From positions 62,001 through 126,000 of the forward strand of contig NZ_BJZQ01000005.1 in NCBI RefSeq assembly GCF_007992115.1: DNA of 64,000 bases, written 5' to 3'. This document shows positions 26,972 through 34,487 of this stretch, piece after piece. The translations under genes and the position numbers were made by a program. Under the pieces are notes generated by a model. The model searched no databases. It was not told the origin of the DNA and worked only from the letters and a program-made list of their open reading frames with translations. Within the stretch, counting starts at the first letter, position 1; each line of letters starts with the position of its first letter. The stretch comes from Aeromicrobium flavum (GTDB lineage: Bacteria > Actinomycetota > Actinomycetes > Propionibacteriales > Nocardioidaceae).

Positions 26972-27558
26972 CGTTCACCTCCGATCGTGTCGCGAAGCCT
27001 GATGAGGCCGTCACGTACCCGGGACTTCGCGGTTCCCAGCGGTACTCCCAACATCGTGGCGACCTCGGTGTGTGTGCATCCCTTGAAATAAGCCAGTTCG
27101 ATCGCCTGGCGCTGGGTCTCGGTGAGACCTGCCATCGCCTTCCGAACACGCTGTGCGTCCAGCCGGGACTGGACCACTTCACTCGTTGAATCGTATTCCA
27201 CCGCATGATGGCGGTGCCCGTATTCGATGTCCCGGGTGTGCGTGGCCTCCGCGCTGCGCACCCGGTCCACGGCCCGGCGGTGCGCGATCGTCATGATCCA
27301 CGCCAGTGCCGAGCCGCGGGCCGGATCGAACCGAGCCGCCTGCCGCCAGATCTCCAGGAAGGCCTCCTGTGTGACTTCCTCGGACTGGGCGGGATCACGG
27401 ATGATCCGCTTGACCAGGCCGAAGATGCGCGGGGAGACCAGGTCGTAGACCTGGGCGAACGCCCTCTCGTCGCCGAGAGCACATTGCTGGAGCAGGGGTG
27501 CGAGCTCCTCGGGCGGCGAGGCTTCGCCGCCCGAGGTCGCTGCGCGGAGGTGGTTCAC
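26968..27558 (-). CDS. sigK: ECF RNA polymerase sigma factor SigK
   Basis: A 196-residue group 4 sigma factor. Region 2 is seen in FAQVYDLVSPRIFGLVKRIIRDPAQSEEVTQEAFLEIWRQAARFD, and region 4 in GLTETQRQAIELAYFKGCTHTEVATMLGVPLGTAKSRVRDGLIRLR. The adjoining RskA and fasciclin lipoprotein genes point to SigK, which in M. tuberculosis drives mpt70/mpt83 and its own operon. The gene begins with GTG 27558, 29 bases after the lipoprotein stop, so both are probably in the transcript starting at the SigK-type promoter at 28245-28271, which makes it autoregulated. Confidence 0.9.
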   Translation of the reverse strand: MNHLRAATSGGEASPPEELAPLLQQCALGDERAFAQVYDLVSPRIFGLVKRIIRDPAQSEEVTQEAFLEIWRQAARFDPARGSALAWIMTIAHRRAVDRVRSAEATHTRDIEYGHRHHAVEYDSTSEVVQSRLDAQRVRKAMAGLTETQRQAIELAYFKGCTHTEVATMLGVPLGTAKSRVRDGLIRLRDTIGGER

Positions 27559-27587
27559 GGGTTCATCGCCCTCGAGGGTTCAGGTGG

Positions 27588-28202
27588 TCACGGCATGATC
27601 ACGGAGTCGACCACGTACACCTTGGCGTTGGCCGTCTGGACGTCGCCGCAGATCACGTTGGACTCTCCCACGGAGAACTCCTCGCCGGAACCCTCCACGG
27701 TGATGGTGTCACCTGCGAGCGTCGTGTGCTCGGCGGCGATCTCGTCGGGGCCGATCTCGCCCTCGACGACGTGGTGGGTCAGCACCTTCGTCAGCGCGTC
27801 CTTGTCGGCCAGCAGGGCGTCCAGGTCGGCGGCGGGGATCTTGGCGAACGCGTCGTTGGTGGGCGCGAAGACGGTGAGGGCCTCGGCGCTGTTGAGCGTG
27901 TCGCCCAGGTCGGCGGCCGTGACGGCCTTGACCAGGGTGGTGAGCAGCGGGTTGTTCGACGCGGCGGTGGCGACCGGGTCGTCGGCCATGCCGTCGACCG
28001 AGCCCTCACCGGACGTGGGAACAGCCTCGCAGCCGGCGCCGAACGGACCGGAGGCCATGGCCTCGGTGGTCATCGAGGCGCTGGGCTCGCTGGAGCTGTC
28101 GGACGAGGAGTCGTCGTCGCTGCTGCTGCACGCGGTCAGACCGAAGCCGAGCGCGAGGGCAGCGGTGGCGAAGCCGACTCGGCGGGAGATCGTGGTGTTC
28201 AT
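27588..28202 (-). CDS. Fasciclin-domain lipoprotein (MPT83-like)
   Basis: A 204-residue secreted lipoprotein. The lipobox LTAC puts the lipid on Cys25; a Ser/Asp-rich linker follows; residues about 75-204 form a single fasciclin (FAS1) domain with the H1 and H2 blocks ALTVFAPTNDAFAKIP and VLTHHVVEGEI, ending KVYVVDSVIMP. In mycobacteria the homologues MPT70/MPT83 are surface antigens and the best-known SigK targets. Here a CCATCC-N15-CCGAAT promoter lies just upstream and sigK is next downstream. The ligand and role of the FAS1 domain are not known; attachment or cell-surface contact is the family guess. Confidence 0.9.
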   Translation of the reverse strand: MNTTISRRVGFATAALALGFGLTACSSSDDDSSSDSSSEPSASMTTEAMASGPFGAGCEAVPTSGEGSVDGMADDPVATAASNNPLLTTLVKAVTAADLGDTLNSAEALTVFAPTNDAFAKIPAADLDALLADKDALTKVLTHHVVEGEIGPDEIAAEHTTLAGDTITVEGSGEEFSVGESNVICGDVQTANAKVYVVDSVIMP

Positions 28203-28244
28203 GGTGATGCCTTTCGGTGGGTGCCGTTCAAGCTGTCGGGAGTG

Positions 28245-28271
28245 ATTCGGAGCGTCGGTGCGATCGGATGG
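28245..28271 (-). promoter_or_regulatory. SigK-type promoter of the fasciclin-sigK-rskA unit
   Basis: On the minus strand, CCATCC (28271-28266), 15 bases, then CCGAAT (28250-28245). This equals the -35/-10 words reported for M. tuberculosis SigK promoters, with a slightly short spacer. Transcription would start near 28238, 36 bases before the lipoprotein ATG. It lies in the 75-base gap after the oxidoreductase stop. Confidence 0.7.
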
Positions 28272-28277
28272 GTCGAT

Positions 28278-29786
28278 TCACCGAACTTGTACGACGATCT
28301 GCTGGAATCCGCTGGAACCGTCGGGAAAAGGCGTGGCACGCTTTTCCGTCTGGTACTCGCCGTCGGGCGTCTGGGCCCTGACCCTGAGCGTGTGGCGGCC
28401 CGGCTCGGCGTCCCACAGCAGGTACCACTGGCGCCAGTAGTCGACGCCGGCGTCGGGCCCGAACTCGGCCTCCCGCCAGTCGCCCTCGTCGACGCTGACC
28501 TCGACCTTGCCGATGCCCCGCCCCGGGGCCCAGGCGACGCCGGCGACGACGATGCGGCCCGCGTCGACGGCTCGCAGGGCGACGGGCGTGTCGATGCGCG
28601 ACGCGATCTTGATCGGTCCGTCGATCGCCCAGTCGCGCTCGGTCCAGTACGCCTCTTTCTTCGCGTACGTGGTCACAGTCAGCCGCGTGAGCCACTTGGT
28701 GCCTCCGACGTAGCCGTAGAGACCAGGCGTCACCAGACGCGCCGGGAAGCCGTGCGCGCGGGGGAGCGGCTCACCGTTCATGCCGACGGCGACGATCATG
28801 TCCCGCCCGTCCTGGGCGGCCGCCAGAGGAGTGCTGATGGTGAATCCGTCGGTCGCCGTGCTGAGGATCTGGTCGGCGCCGGAGCGCACCCCGGCCCGCT
28901 CGAGCAGGTCGGAGACCCGGACCCCGAGCCAGCGGGCGCCGCCGAGGTACGGTCCGCCGACCTCGTTCGAGACGCAGCACATCGTGATGTCGCACTCGAT
29001 CATCGGCAGCTCGAGCAGCTCGTCGAAGCTCAGCTCGAAGGGACGGTCGACCATCCCGTCGATGCGCAGGCTCCACGTCTCGTGGTCGACGACGGGGACC
29101 GTGAGGTTGATGTCGACCCGGTAGAAGTCCTTGTTGGCGATCTGGAACGGGGTGACGTCCCGGAAGCGCGACTCGAGTCCGCGCGGCAGCGGCGGCAGCG
29201 GCTTCCGGGCGCGGGGGAGCACGACGTTCGACACCGCCTGGGCGCGCGCGATGAGCCACTGGCCGGCGGACCCCGCGACGATCGCGCCGCCGGTGATGAC
29301 ACCGGCGCGGAGCAACAGCCGACGACGACTCATCCCGTCGACGACCTCCACCGGTCCGGACGGGCCGGGGGAGAGCCATCGCAGGGCGGCCAGGGCGACG
29401 ACGGCGGTGGCCACAGCGGGCAGGACGTCCACGGCCCGTGCCTCGGGGCGCGCGAGGGCGGCCCAGCCGGCGAGGCTGACGAGCACCAGGACGGCCGCGG
29501 CGCCCGCCGGGAACCAGCGTCGTGCCAGGACTCCGCCGATCGCGGCGAAGACCAGGGTGCCGACGAGGACGCTCGCCAACAGGATGAGCTTGTCCGAGTC
29601 GCCGAACCGCTCGATGGCCCATTGCTTCAGGGCCGTCGGCGTGCGGTCGATCACCGCACTGCCGACGGCGAGCACGGGGGAGGCGGCTGGCGTGGTCAGG
29701 GCGGCGACCAGGTGACCGACGGCCAGGCCGGCGGTGGCCGAGGCCACGCCTGCCAGGGAGCCGAGGGCGACATCGTGGCGATTCAT
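28278..29786 (-). CDS. Membrane-anchored molybdopterin-dependent oxidoreductase (SUOX-like)
   Basis: A 502-residue protein. The first 160 residues hold about four helices with TPAASPVLAVGSAVIDRTP in the first loop; a further helix at about 170-190 follows the Arg-Arg sequence MSRRRLLLRAG. The remaining 300 residues form a sulfite-oxidase-type molybdopterin domain (FYRVDINLTVPVVDHETWSLRIDG, ITMCCVSNEVGG with the Mo-binding Cys) and a C-terminal Ig-like dimer domain. The catalytic part faces outside. Its electron acceptor is unknown. ATG 29786 is the likely start although no ribosome site is seen; the upstream ATG 29831 falls inside an inverted repeat. It precedes the lipoprotein and sigK genes. 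Confidence 0.85.
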   Translation of the reverse strand: MNRHDVALGSLAGVASATAGLAVGHLVAALTTPAASPVLAVGSAVIDRTPTALKQWAIERFGDSDKLILLASVLVGTLVFAAIGGVLARRWFPAGAAAVLVLVSLAGWAALARPEARAVDVLPAVATAVVALAALRWLSPGPSGPVEVVDGMSRRRLLLRAGVITGGAIVAGSAGQWLIARAQAVSNVVLPRARKPLPPLPRGLESRFRDVTPFQIANKDFYRVDINLTVPVVDHETWSLRIDGMVDRPFELSFDELLELPMIECDITMCCVSNEVGGPYLGGARWLGVRVSDLLERAGVRSGADQILSTATDGFTISTPLAAAQDGRDMIVAVGMNGEPLPRAHGFPARLVTPGLYGYVGGTKWLTRLTVTTYAKKEAYWTERDWAIDGPIKIASRIDTPVALRAVDAGRIVVAGVAWAPGRGIGKVEVSVDEGDWREAEFGPDAGVDYWRQWYLLWDAEPGRHTLRVRAQTPDGEYQTEKRATPFPDGSSGFQQIVVQVR

Positions 29787-29827
29787 GGAGGTGGTTCGTT
29801 GCGGACGGCCATCCGGATGGCTCACGG

Positions 29828-29847
29828 ACATGAGAGTGCTCTCATGT
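29828..29847. promoter_or_regulatory. Perfect inverted repeat between divergent genes
   Basis: ACATGAGAG-TG-CTCTCATGT, a 20-base palindrome with a 2-base centre, lies between the oxidoreductase (minus) and the beta-helix-like secreted protein (plus). It looks like an operator for a dimeric regulator; none is encoded next to it that clearly matches. Confidence 0.55.
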
Positions 29848-29916
29848 TCTGCTCACGGAGGTCTCACCGACCCCACGCACGATGGAGGCATCACGCACCG
29901 ATCGAAGGAGTTCGAC

Positions 29917-30399
29917 ATGAAGACCAAGCCTCTCGCCCTCGCCCTGGTCGGCGGCGTCCTGCTGGCGGGCCTTCCGGCCGCCGTCGCGACCGCCGACGAT
30001 GACGACGACCGCCGCAAGAACGTCACCCGCACCGGCAACTACACGGTGAAGAAAGGTCGCGAGATCAACGGCAACCTCACCGTCCGGAACGGCAACGTCA
30101 TCATCCGCGGCGAGGTCGACGGCACCGTCCGCCAGATCGGCCGCGGCTCCGTGACCGTGGCGCGTTCGGGCTCCGTGGACGGCCGCATCATCGAGCGCGG
30201 CTCGGGCGACGTGAACGTCAAGGGAGACGTCGACGGAAACGTCGTCGAGACCAACGCGGGCCACGTGCGCATCGCCCGGACGGCCGACGTCGACGGCAGC
30301 GTCAAGGAGCGCGGCACGGGCAACCTGGCCGTCTGGCGCGGCGCCGACATCGACGGCGCCGTCAGCGAGGGCGGTTCCGGCCGCAAGCTGCGCCGCTGA
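29917..30399 (+). CDS. Secreted repeat protein, beta-helix-like
   Basis: A 160-residue exported protein with a signal peptide (residues 1-27, ending ATA) and an acidic DDDDD start. The mature part consists of about six imperfect repeats of 18-20 residues, each with Gly/Asp turns and alternating Val/Ile: NGNLTVRNGNVIIRG, DGTVRQIGRGSVTVARSG, DGRIIERGSGDVNVKG, DGNVVETNAGHVRIART, DGSVKERGTGNLAVWRGA. Such spacing is typical of bactofilin or polymer-forming beta-helix proteins. Function unknown. ATG 29917 has GAAGGAG before it. It faces away from the SigK cluster. Confidence 0.75.
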   Translation: MKTKPLALALVGGVLLAGLPAAVATADDDDDRRKNVTRTGNYTVKKGREINGNLTVRNGNVIIRGEVDGTVRQIGRGSVTVARSGSVDGRIIERGSGDVNVKGDVDGNVVETNAGHVRIARTADVDGSVKERGTGNLAVWRGADIDGAVSEGGSGRKLRR

Positions 30400-30408
30400 G
30401 GCGAATGG

Positions 30409-30669
30409 TCATTCGCCGGCCGGTCTGAGCCGGCCGGCGGGGAGCCACCCGGTGTGCACGACGCCGTCGGGGGAGGCCCACGTGCACAGCGCCTCCCAGC
30501 CCTTCACGACCGGCCGCCACTCGATCAGGACGCCGGGATACACCGCTGGCGCATGCTTCACCGTGGAGAGGTTGACCCACACGTGCTGGGGCCGGATCCG
30601 CGGCGGGGGAGCCACGGCAGGTGCGTCCAACGCGGTCAGCGGGTCGCCGTACCTCCGGTTGTGACCCAT
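30409..30669 (-). CDS. Small hypothetical protein
   Basis: An 86-residue basic protein with no recognised family. It reads as a real protein: VWVNLSTVKHAPAVYPGVLIEWRPVVKGWEALCTWASPDGVVHTGWLPAGRLRPAG, with a beta-rich, Trp/Val pattern. It has no signal peptide or membrane segment. ATG 30669 lies about 50 bases from the DUF1206 gene stop upstream. A single-gene role cannot be deduced. Confidence 0.6.
   Translation of the reverse strand: MGHNRRYGDPLTALDAPAVAPPPRIRPQHVWVNLSTVKHAPAVYPGVLIEWRPVVKGWEALCTWASPDGVVHTGWLPAGRLRPAGE
30415..30438. terminator. Hairpin between convergent genes
   Basis: Nine-base-pair stem GCCGGCCGG/CCGGCCGGC with a 6-base loop, 15 bases after the beta-helix gene stop and inside the last codons of the opposite gene. 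Likely terminator for the plus-strand gene. Confidence 0.5.
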
Positions 30670-30720
30670 GGGGCCACTGTAGAACGTGTGTTCGACGTAG
30701 GACCTGAGAACCCCGTTACG

Positions 30721-31539
30721 TCAGCGATCGATGTGGCGGGCCCAGGCGAAGCAGAAGAGTCCGAACGCCACGAATCCCGCCCCGAACAGGCCGGTCAGGA
30801 ACGGACCGAACGGCTGGTCGAGCACGGTCAACAGGGCCTCGTCGATGCCACCGGACTTCTCAGGCTCGTGGGTGATCGCGGCATAGGCGAAGAGCGCCGC
30901 GACGCCCACGATGGCGGCGCCCTTGGCGACGTACCCGCATCGGCCGAGCCAGATGTACGCGGTGCCGACACGTCCGCTGGCTCCACCGGCCTCGATGTCC
31001 TTGAGGAACCGGTCGGTCGCGCCCTTGAAGACGAGGTACCCGCCGACCGCGGCGATGCCGAGGGCGACGAGCCCCATGATCACCTGGCCGAGAGGGAGAT
31101 CGAGGATCTTGGCGCTCAGGGGAGTGGTGCCGTCCTTCTGCGACGAGCTCGACCCCATGACGACCTTGATCGCGCTGCCGGCGATGACCGCATAGACCAC
31201 GGCCTTGCCGAGGCTCGTGACGCGCTTGCGCAGTCGCGCGGTGTCGTCCTCCTGGCGATGTCCGACGGCGGCCTCAAGGACCTGCCACACGGCCAGCAGC
31301 GCCATGCCGATGCCGACGGCCCACACCATCGCCTCACCGAACGGCTGTTGGGCCAGCTCGCGGACCGCGCCGGTGCTGTCGGCCTTGTTCTCGCGGTCGC
31401 CGAACGCGAGCTGGATGACGATCCAGCCCAGGACCAGGTGGACCACGCCGAAGGCGACCAGCCCCACGCGAGCCACCTGGTCCATCGCCGGGTGGTCGTC
31501 GACGGCGCGCGCGGCGGATCGTGCTGAGTCAGGTGTCAT
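30721..31539 (-). CDS. DUF1206 membrane protein
   Basis: A 272-residue membrane protein built of three repeats of two helices, the DUF1206 pattern: DQVARVGLVAFGVVHLVLGWIVIQLAFG, SLGKAVVYAVIAGSAIKVVMG and GRCGYVAKGAAIVGVAALFAYAA begin the repeats, each with a Gly-x-x-Ala/Gly-rich first helix and a PFG/PLG turn (QQPFGEAM, DLPLGQVI, DQPFGPFL). Role unknown. ATG 31539 lies 6 bases after a TAGGCT box, so the mRNA is probably leaderless. Confidence 0.88.
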   Translation of the reverse strand: MTPDSARSAARAVDDHPAMDQVARVGLVAFGVVHLVLGWIVIQLAFGDRENKADSTGAVRELAQQPFGEAMVWAVGIGMALLAVWQVLEAAVGHRQEDDTARLRKRVTSLGKAVVYAVIAGSAIKVVMGSSSSQKDGTTPLSAKILDLPLGQVIMGLVALGIAAVGGYLVFKGATDRFLKDIEAGGASGRVGTAYIWLGRCGYVAKGAAIVGVAALFAYAAITHEPEKSGGIDEALLTVLDQPFGPFLTGLFGAGFVAFGLFCFAWARHIDR

Positions 31540-31545
31540 GGCGCG

Positions 31546-31551
31546 AGCCTA
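31546..31551 (-). promoter_or_regulatory. -10 box, leaderless start of DUF1206 gene
   Basis: TAGGCT on the minus strand, 6 bases before ATG 31539. Confidence 0.5.
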
Positions 31552-31746
31552 GGGCGTTCACGCGCTCCCGGCCCGATCACGTGCTCGCGACCGTGGGGGC
31601 GACAGGGCCCACTGGGGCGGTCGAGAATGCCTTCCAACCCCAACCGTCACCAATCAGGACGACGCGGGCTGCGGTCCTTGTGGACCGCGCCGGCGAGTCG
31701 GTACGTTTCGGCCGAATCATCTGATCGAACGAATTCGGGGGAAGAA

Positions 31747-32823
31747 ATGAAGAGTGTGTTCCACACGGCCACCCAGCGCGCTGCACTGGTGGTCACGTTC
31801 GGCGTGGCCCTGGCCGGATCGGGCCTGGTCGCCCAGGCGAGCGCCGCTCCGGCGCCGCAGGCCGACGGCCTGACCAACGCCCAGGTCAACCGCGAGCTCG
31901 ACAAGCTGGCCAAGCAGCTGGCCGTCGCGTCCGACGACGACCCGGAGTTGCGCAAGACCATCCACGGCGCCGTGAAGAAGCGCTTCGACGGCGACGAGAA
32001 CGCTCTGCTGAGCACGCTCGTGGCCAAGCCGAACTTCACCGCACGGGTGGCGGGTCCCGGCAAGAGCAAGGACGCGATCGCCAAGGCCGCAGAGAAGATC
32101 CCGCGCCTCCAGGTCGCCGTGCCGCGGGGCTTCGACTCGTGGGATCCCGCGACGTACGCGCCCCTGGTCGCATACTTCCCGCAGGGCGTCGACGACACGA
32201 AGGTCAAGACCCTCACGGCCTACGACGCGGCAGGCAACACCGTGACGCTGGATGCCCAGGTCGCACCGAAGCGTCCGGTCATCGTGGTGGGCCTGAACGA
32301 GCGCACCGACGAGGAGGGTGAGCTCCTCAAGCAGACGACCACGTCGCTCGCGACCGCCAAGACGTCCCAGACGAACCTGGCCGTGAACGCGGTCGAGGCG
32401 GCCGCGGCTCGGACCGCCTACTCGGTCGACATCCGCATCGTGCACCTGATCAAGGACAAGGAGCCGTGGGCCCTCGGCGACGCCGAGATCTCCATGAAGG
32501 CCCGGAGCAGGGGCTGCAGCGGTGTCGAGTTCCTCGGCACGGACTGGAGCAACCTGAACAACGATGACGACTGGTGGGCACCGGGTGGTGTCAAGAACAT
32601 GGGCAAGACCACGTGCGACGTCGTCTTCTACTGGTGGGAGGACGACGGCGGCGCCTTCGACTTCAGCCTCTCGTTCAACGGCTTCGGCCTCGGCGTCAAG
32701 ATGGACAACGACGACGACATGATCGGTGGCAAGCAGCTGGGCTACGCCTCCTTCAAGGGCGGGGGAACGGACCAGTGGATGAAGGTCGACGACTGGGACG
32801 CCCTCCACATGTGGGTCGAGTGA
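31747..32823 (+). CDS. Secreted protein of unknown function
   Basis: A 358-residue exported protein. Residues 1-33 are a signal peptide ending ASAAP. The mature part has an N-terminal helical region (LTNAQVNRELDKLAKQLAV), a middle beta-rich part (LVAYFPQGVDDTKVKTLTAYDAAG) and a C-terminal part rich in Trp and Asp (SNLNNDDDWWAPGGVKNM, FYWWEDDGGAFDF, DNDDDMIGG), which may bind calcium. Two cysteines (RGCSGVEF and TTCDVVF) could form a disulfide. It resembles DUF3103-type secreted proteins, a weak guess. ATG 31747 has GGGGAAG just before it. A strong hairpin ends the gene. Confidence 0.75.
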   Translation: MKSVFHTATQRAALVVTFGVALAGSGLVAQASAAPAPQADGLTNAQVNRELDKLAKQLAVASDDDPELRKTIHGAVKKRFDGDENALLSTLVAKPNFTARVAGPGKSKDAIAKAAEKIPRLQVAVPRGFDSWDPATYAPLVAYFPQGVDDTKVKTLTAYDAAGNTVTLDAQVAPKRPVIVVGLNERTDEEGELLKQTTTSLATAKTSQTNLAVNAVEAAAARTAYSVDIRIVHLIKDKEPWALGDAEISMKARSRGCSGVEFLGTDWSNLNNDDDWWAPGGVKNMGKTTCDVVFYWWEDDGGAFDFSLSFNGFGLGVKMDNDDDMIGGKQLGYASFKGGGTDQWMKVDDWDALHMWVE

Positions 32824-32843
32824 CTCTCGGGCGTTGAAGCGAA

Positions 32844-32879
32844 GCTGGCGGGTGACGGAGGAATTCGTCGCCCGCCAGC
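32844..32879 (+). terminator. Terminator after the secreted protein gene
   Basis: Fourteen-base-pair stem (one G-T pair) GCTGGCGGGTGACG/CGTCGCCCGCCAGC with an 8-base loop, 20 bases after the stop codon and just before the sulfotransferase promoter. Confidence 0.8.
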
Positions 32880-32895
32880 GTCGTCTCGGAGCCCC

Positions 32896-32901
32896 TAGAC
32901 T
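32896..32901 (+). promoter_or_regulatory. -10 box, leaderless start of sulfotransferase gene
   Basis: TAGACT ends 6 bases before GTG 32908. Confidence 0.5.
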
Positions 32902-32907
32902 CCGGGC

Positions 32908-33579
32908 GTGACCCTCCAGCTGATCGGCGCCGGACTCCCGCGCACGGGGACGTCGTCGTTGCGTGACGCACTCAGCTTCCTCTTGGATGCGCCGGTCTAT
33001 CACATGAGCGAGGCGCTCCGGCATCCCGAGCACGCCGGCACGTGGGTCGCGGCGATCGCGGGGGAGCGGCCCGTCTGGGACGAGTTCCTCGCCGGATACG
33101 CCGCCGGGGTGGACGCCCCGTTCTCGAACTGCTGGCGCGATCTGGCCGAGGCGTATCCGGAGGCGCCGATCGTGCTGTCGCGGCGGGTCGACGCGGCCAC
33201 CTGGTACCGCAGCATGGCCGCGACGGTGCTGCCGCGCACCCGCGAGATCCTGGCCAGGGGAGCGGCCGATCCGATGGCGCCGCTGTTCGGCGTCATCTTC
33301 CGTGACGTGTTCGACGACATGGACGACCCGCAGGACGTCATGGCCGGCTATGAGCGCCGGCTGGAGCAGATCCGTTCGGAGGCGCCGGCCGACCGGCTCG
33401 TCGAGTGGGAGCCCGGCGACGGCTGGGCGCCGATCTGCGACGCCCTCGGGCTCGCCGTGCCCGACCGGCCGTTCCCTCATGAGAACAGCACCGCGGCGTA
33501 CGTGGCACGGCGTGAGGCGAGGGCGCAGCAGGACCGACGGCGCCTCGAGCCCCTGGAGCACACGGGACGGGATCAGTGA
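32908..33579 (+). CDS. Sulfotransferase family protein
   Basis: A 223-residue protein starting with the 5'-phosphosulfate loop GAGLPRTGTSSLRDALSFLL, followed by IVLSRRVDAATWYRSMAATVLP (the 3'-phosphate-binding Arg/Ser region) and a C-terminal PFPHENSTAAYVARR. This is the PAPS-dependent sulfotransferase fold of the type annotated as NAD- or sulfotransferase-like in actinobacteria; it would move sulfate from PAPS to an unknown small acceptor. The GTG start follows a TAGACT box. It is a single gene, and the sequence changes to lower GC right after it. Confidence 0.85.
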   Translation: MTLQLIGAGLPRTGTSSLRDALSFLLDAPVYHMSEALRHPEHAGTWVAAIAGERPVWDEFLAGYAAGVDAPFSNCWRDLAEAYPEAPIVLSRRVDAATWYRSMAATVLPRTREILARGAADPMAPLFGVIFRDVFDDMDDPQDVMAGYERRLEQIRSEAPADRLVEWEPGDGWAPICDALGLAVPDRPFPHENSTAAYVARREARAQQDRRRLEPLEHTGRDQ

Positions 33580-33950
33580 CCGGAGCAAGAAGCAACTCAC
33601 GGATGCGTGTTGTTGCTGCGGACCTCGACGTCACCACCGGTGATCCCGTCGAGACGCACTATCGCGTGCGTCTCTGGGAGCCGCCGTCCGGAAGTAACGA
33701 GACGTGCGACGGTCGCCATGCAGGCTGATCGCCCCGTCGCGGACCCATGGCGCTGACCGCGACACGGGCGCATATTCGGAGCGTTGCATTCAACGCGAAC
33801 GCATAGTCAATGACGAGCACCGCAGCCGGAGCACCTCGATGCCGACCGACCGCGGGCAGTCGGCGCACACAGGGGATGATCCCTGCCGCAACGTACCCGC
33901 CGTGAGGGCGTTCTTTATGTCTCCTCTATCGTCTTCGCCAAGGGGATTGA
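33580..33950. other. Non-coding, lower-GC stretch with a gene remnant
   Basis: 371 bases without an intact gene. The first 150 bases hold a short protein-like frame (33603-33728); the rest is stop-rich on both strands and less GC-rich than the surroundings. No terminator, tRNA, insertion sequence or attachment site was recognised. AAGGGG near 33941 is the ribosome site of the next gene. Confidence 0.6.
33603..33728 (+). pseudogene. Possible truncated gene start
   Basis: A 41-codon frame reading MRVVAADLDVTTGDPVETHY then RVRLWEPPSGSNETCDG has the composition of the start of a real protein (beta strand, turn, RVRLWEPP), with high third-position GC until about 33690. It stops where the sequence becomes lower in GC, as if a longer gene had been cut by an insertion or deletion. 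No family could be named; it may also be a small intact gene. Low certainty. Confidence 0.3.
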
Positions 33951-34397
33951 ATGATGATCGAGCGTGAGTCCTTGGTGAGCGCGTCGCGGCGCCGCGTTGC
34001 CCGCGGGTTGATGGTGGGCTGCTTTTTGGCCGCACTGGTGACGTGGTTCGGACCGTCGGTGGTGATCGCGGGCTATGACTCCCTGTCGTTCTGCGAGGAC
34101 GAGGGCGCTGCTCCGCAATCGTTCTGGAGCTCTCCCGACCGTGACACGCGGTTCTCCGATGGTGGCTTTCTCTATCCGGAAAGTGGGACCAGCGCCGTCA
34201 CCCATCACGTCAACCCGTGGACGCAACAGGTGACCTGCAGTTATCAGAACAGAGCCGGTGAAGTCGTCGACCAGCACTACGGGACACCGGTGATCTTCGT
34301 GGTGATCACCGTGTTTTTCCTGGTAGTGGGCGTTCTCGAAGCGATGATGTACCGACTCGGTGGACCCGGGGGAAAACGGCGTTTTCTGACGTCATAG
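33951..34397 (+). CDS. Hypothetical membrane protein
   Basis: A 148-residue protein with two helices: GLMVGCFLAALVTWFGPSVVIAG near the N-terminus and VIFVVITVFFLVVGVLEAMMY near the C-terminus, and an 80-residue outside loop with two Cys (FCEDEG and VTCSYQN) that may pair. No family recognised. Codon use is less GC-biased than in the neighbours, which with the flanking remnant suggests acquired or decaying DNA. ATG 33951 or 33954 follows AAGGGG. It ends before a perfect terminator hairpin. Confidence 0.6.
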   Translation: MMIERESLVSASRRRVARGLMVGCFLAALVTWFGPSVVIAGYDSLSFCEDEGAAPQSFWSSPDRDTRFSDGGFLYPESGTSAVTHHVNPWTQQVTCSYQNRAGEVVDQHYGTPVIFVVITVFFLVVGVLEAMMYRLGGPGGKRRFLTS

Positions 34398-34452
34398 AGC
34401 GCCCCCGCCATTCGGAGGTGTCCTGGTCGAGGTCGTAAGCAACCCTGTTGGC

Positions 34453-34478
34453 GGGGCGGCTGTATCGACAGCCGCCCC
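34453..34478. terminator. Terminator between convergent hypothetical genes
   Basis: Ten-base-pair perfect stem GGGGCGGCTG/CAGCCGCCCC with loop TATCGA, between stops at 34397 (plus) and 34488 (minus). Works for both. Confidence 0.85.
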
Positions 34479-34487
34479 ACCGGTGCA

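Noticed and set aside
29786..29836. SigK-type promoter upstream of the oxidoreductase
   Set aside because: A CCATCC word exists on the minus strand (29814-29819), but nothing close to CCGAAT follows at a fitting distance (best is CGAACC).
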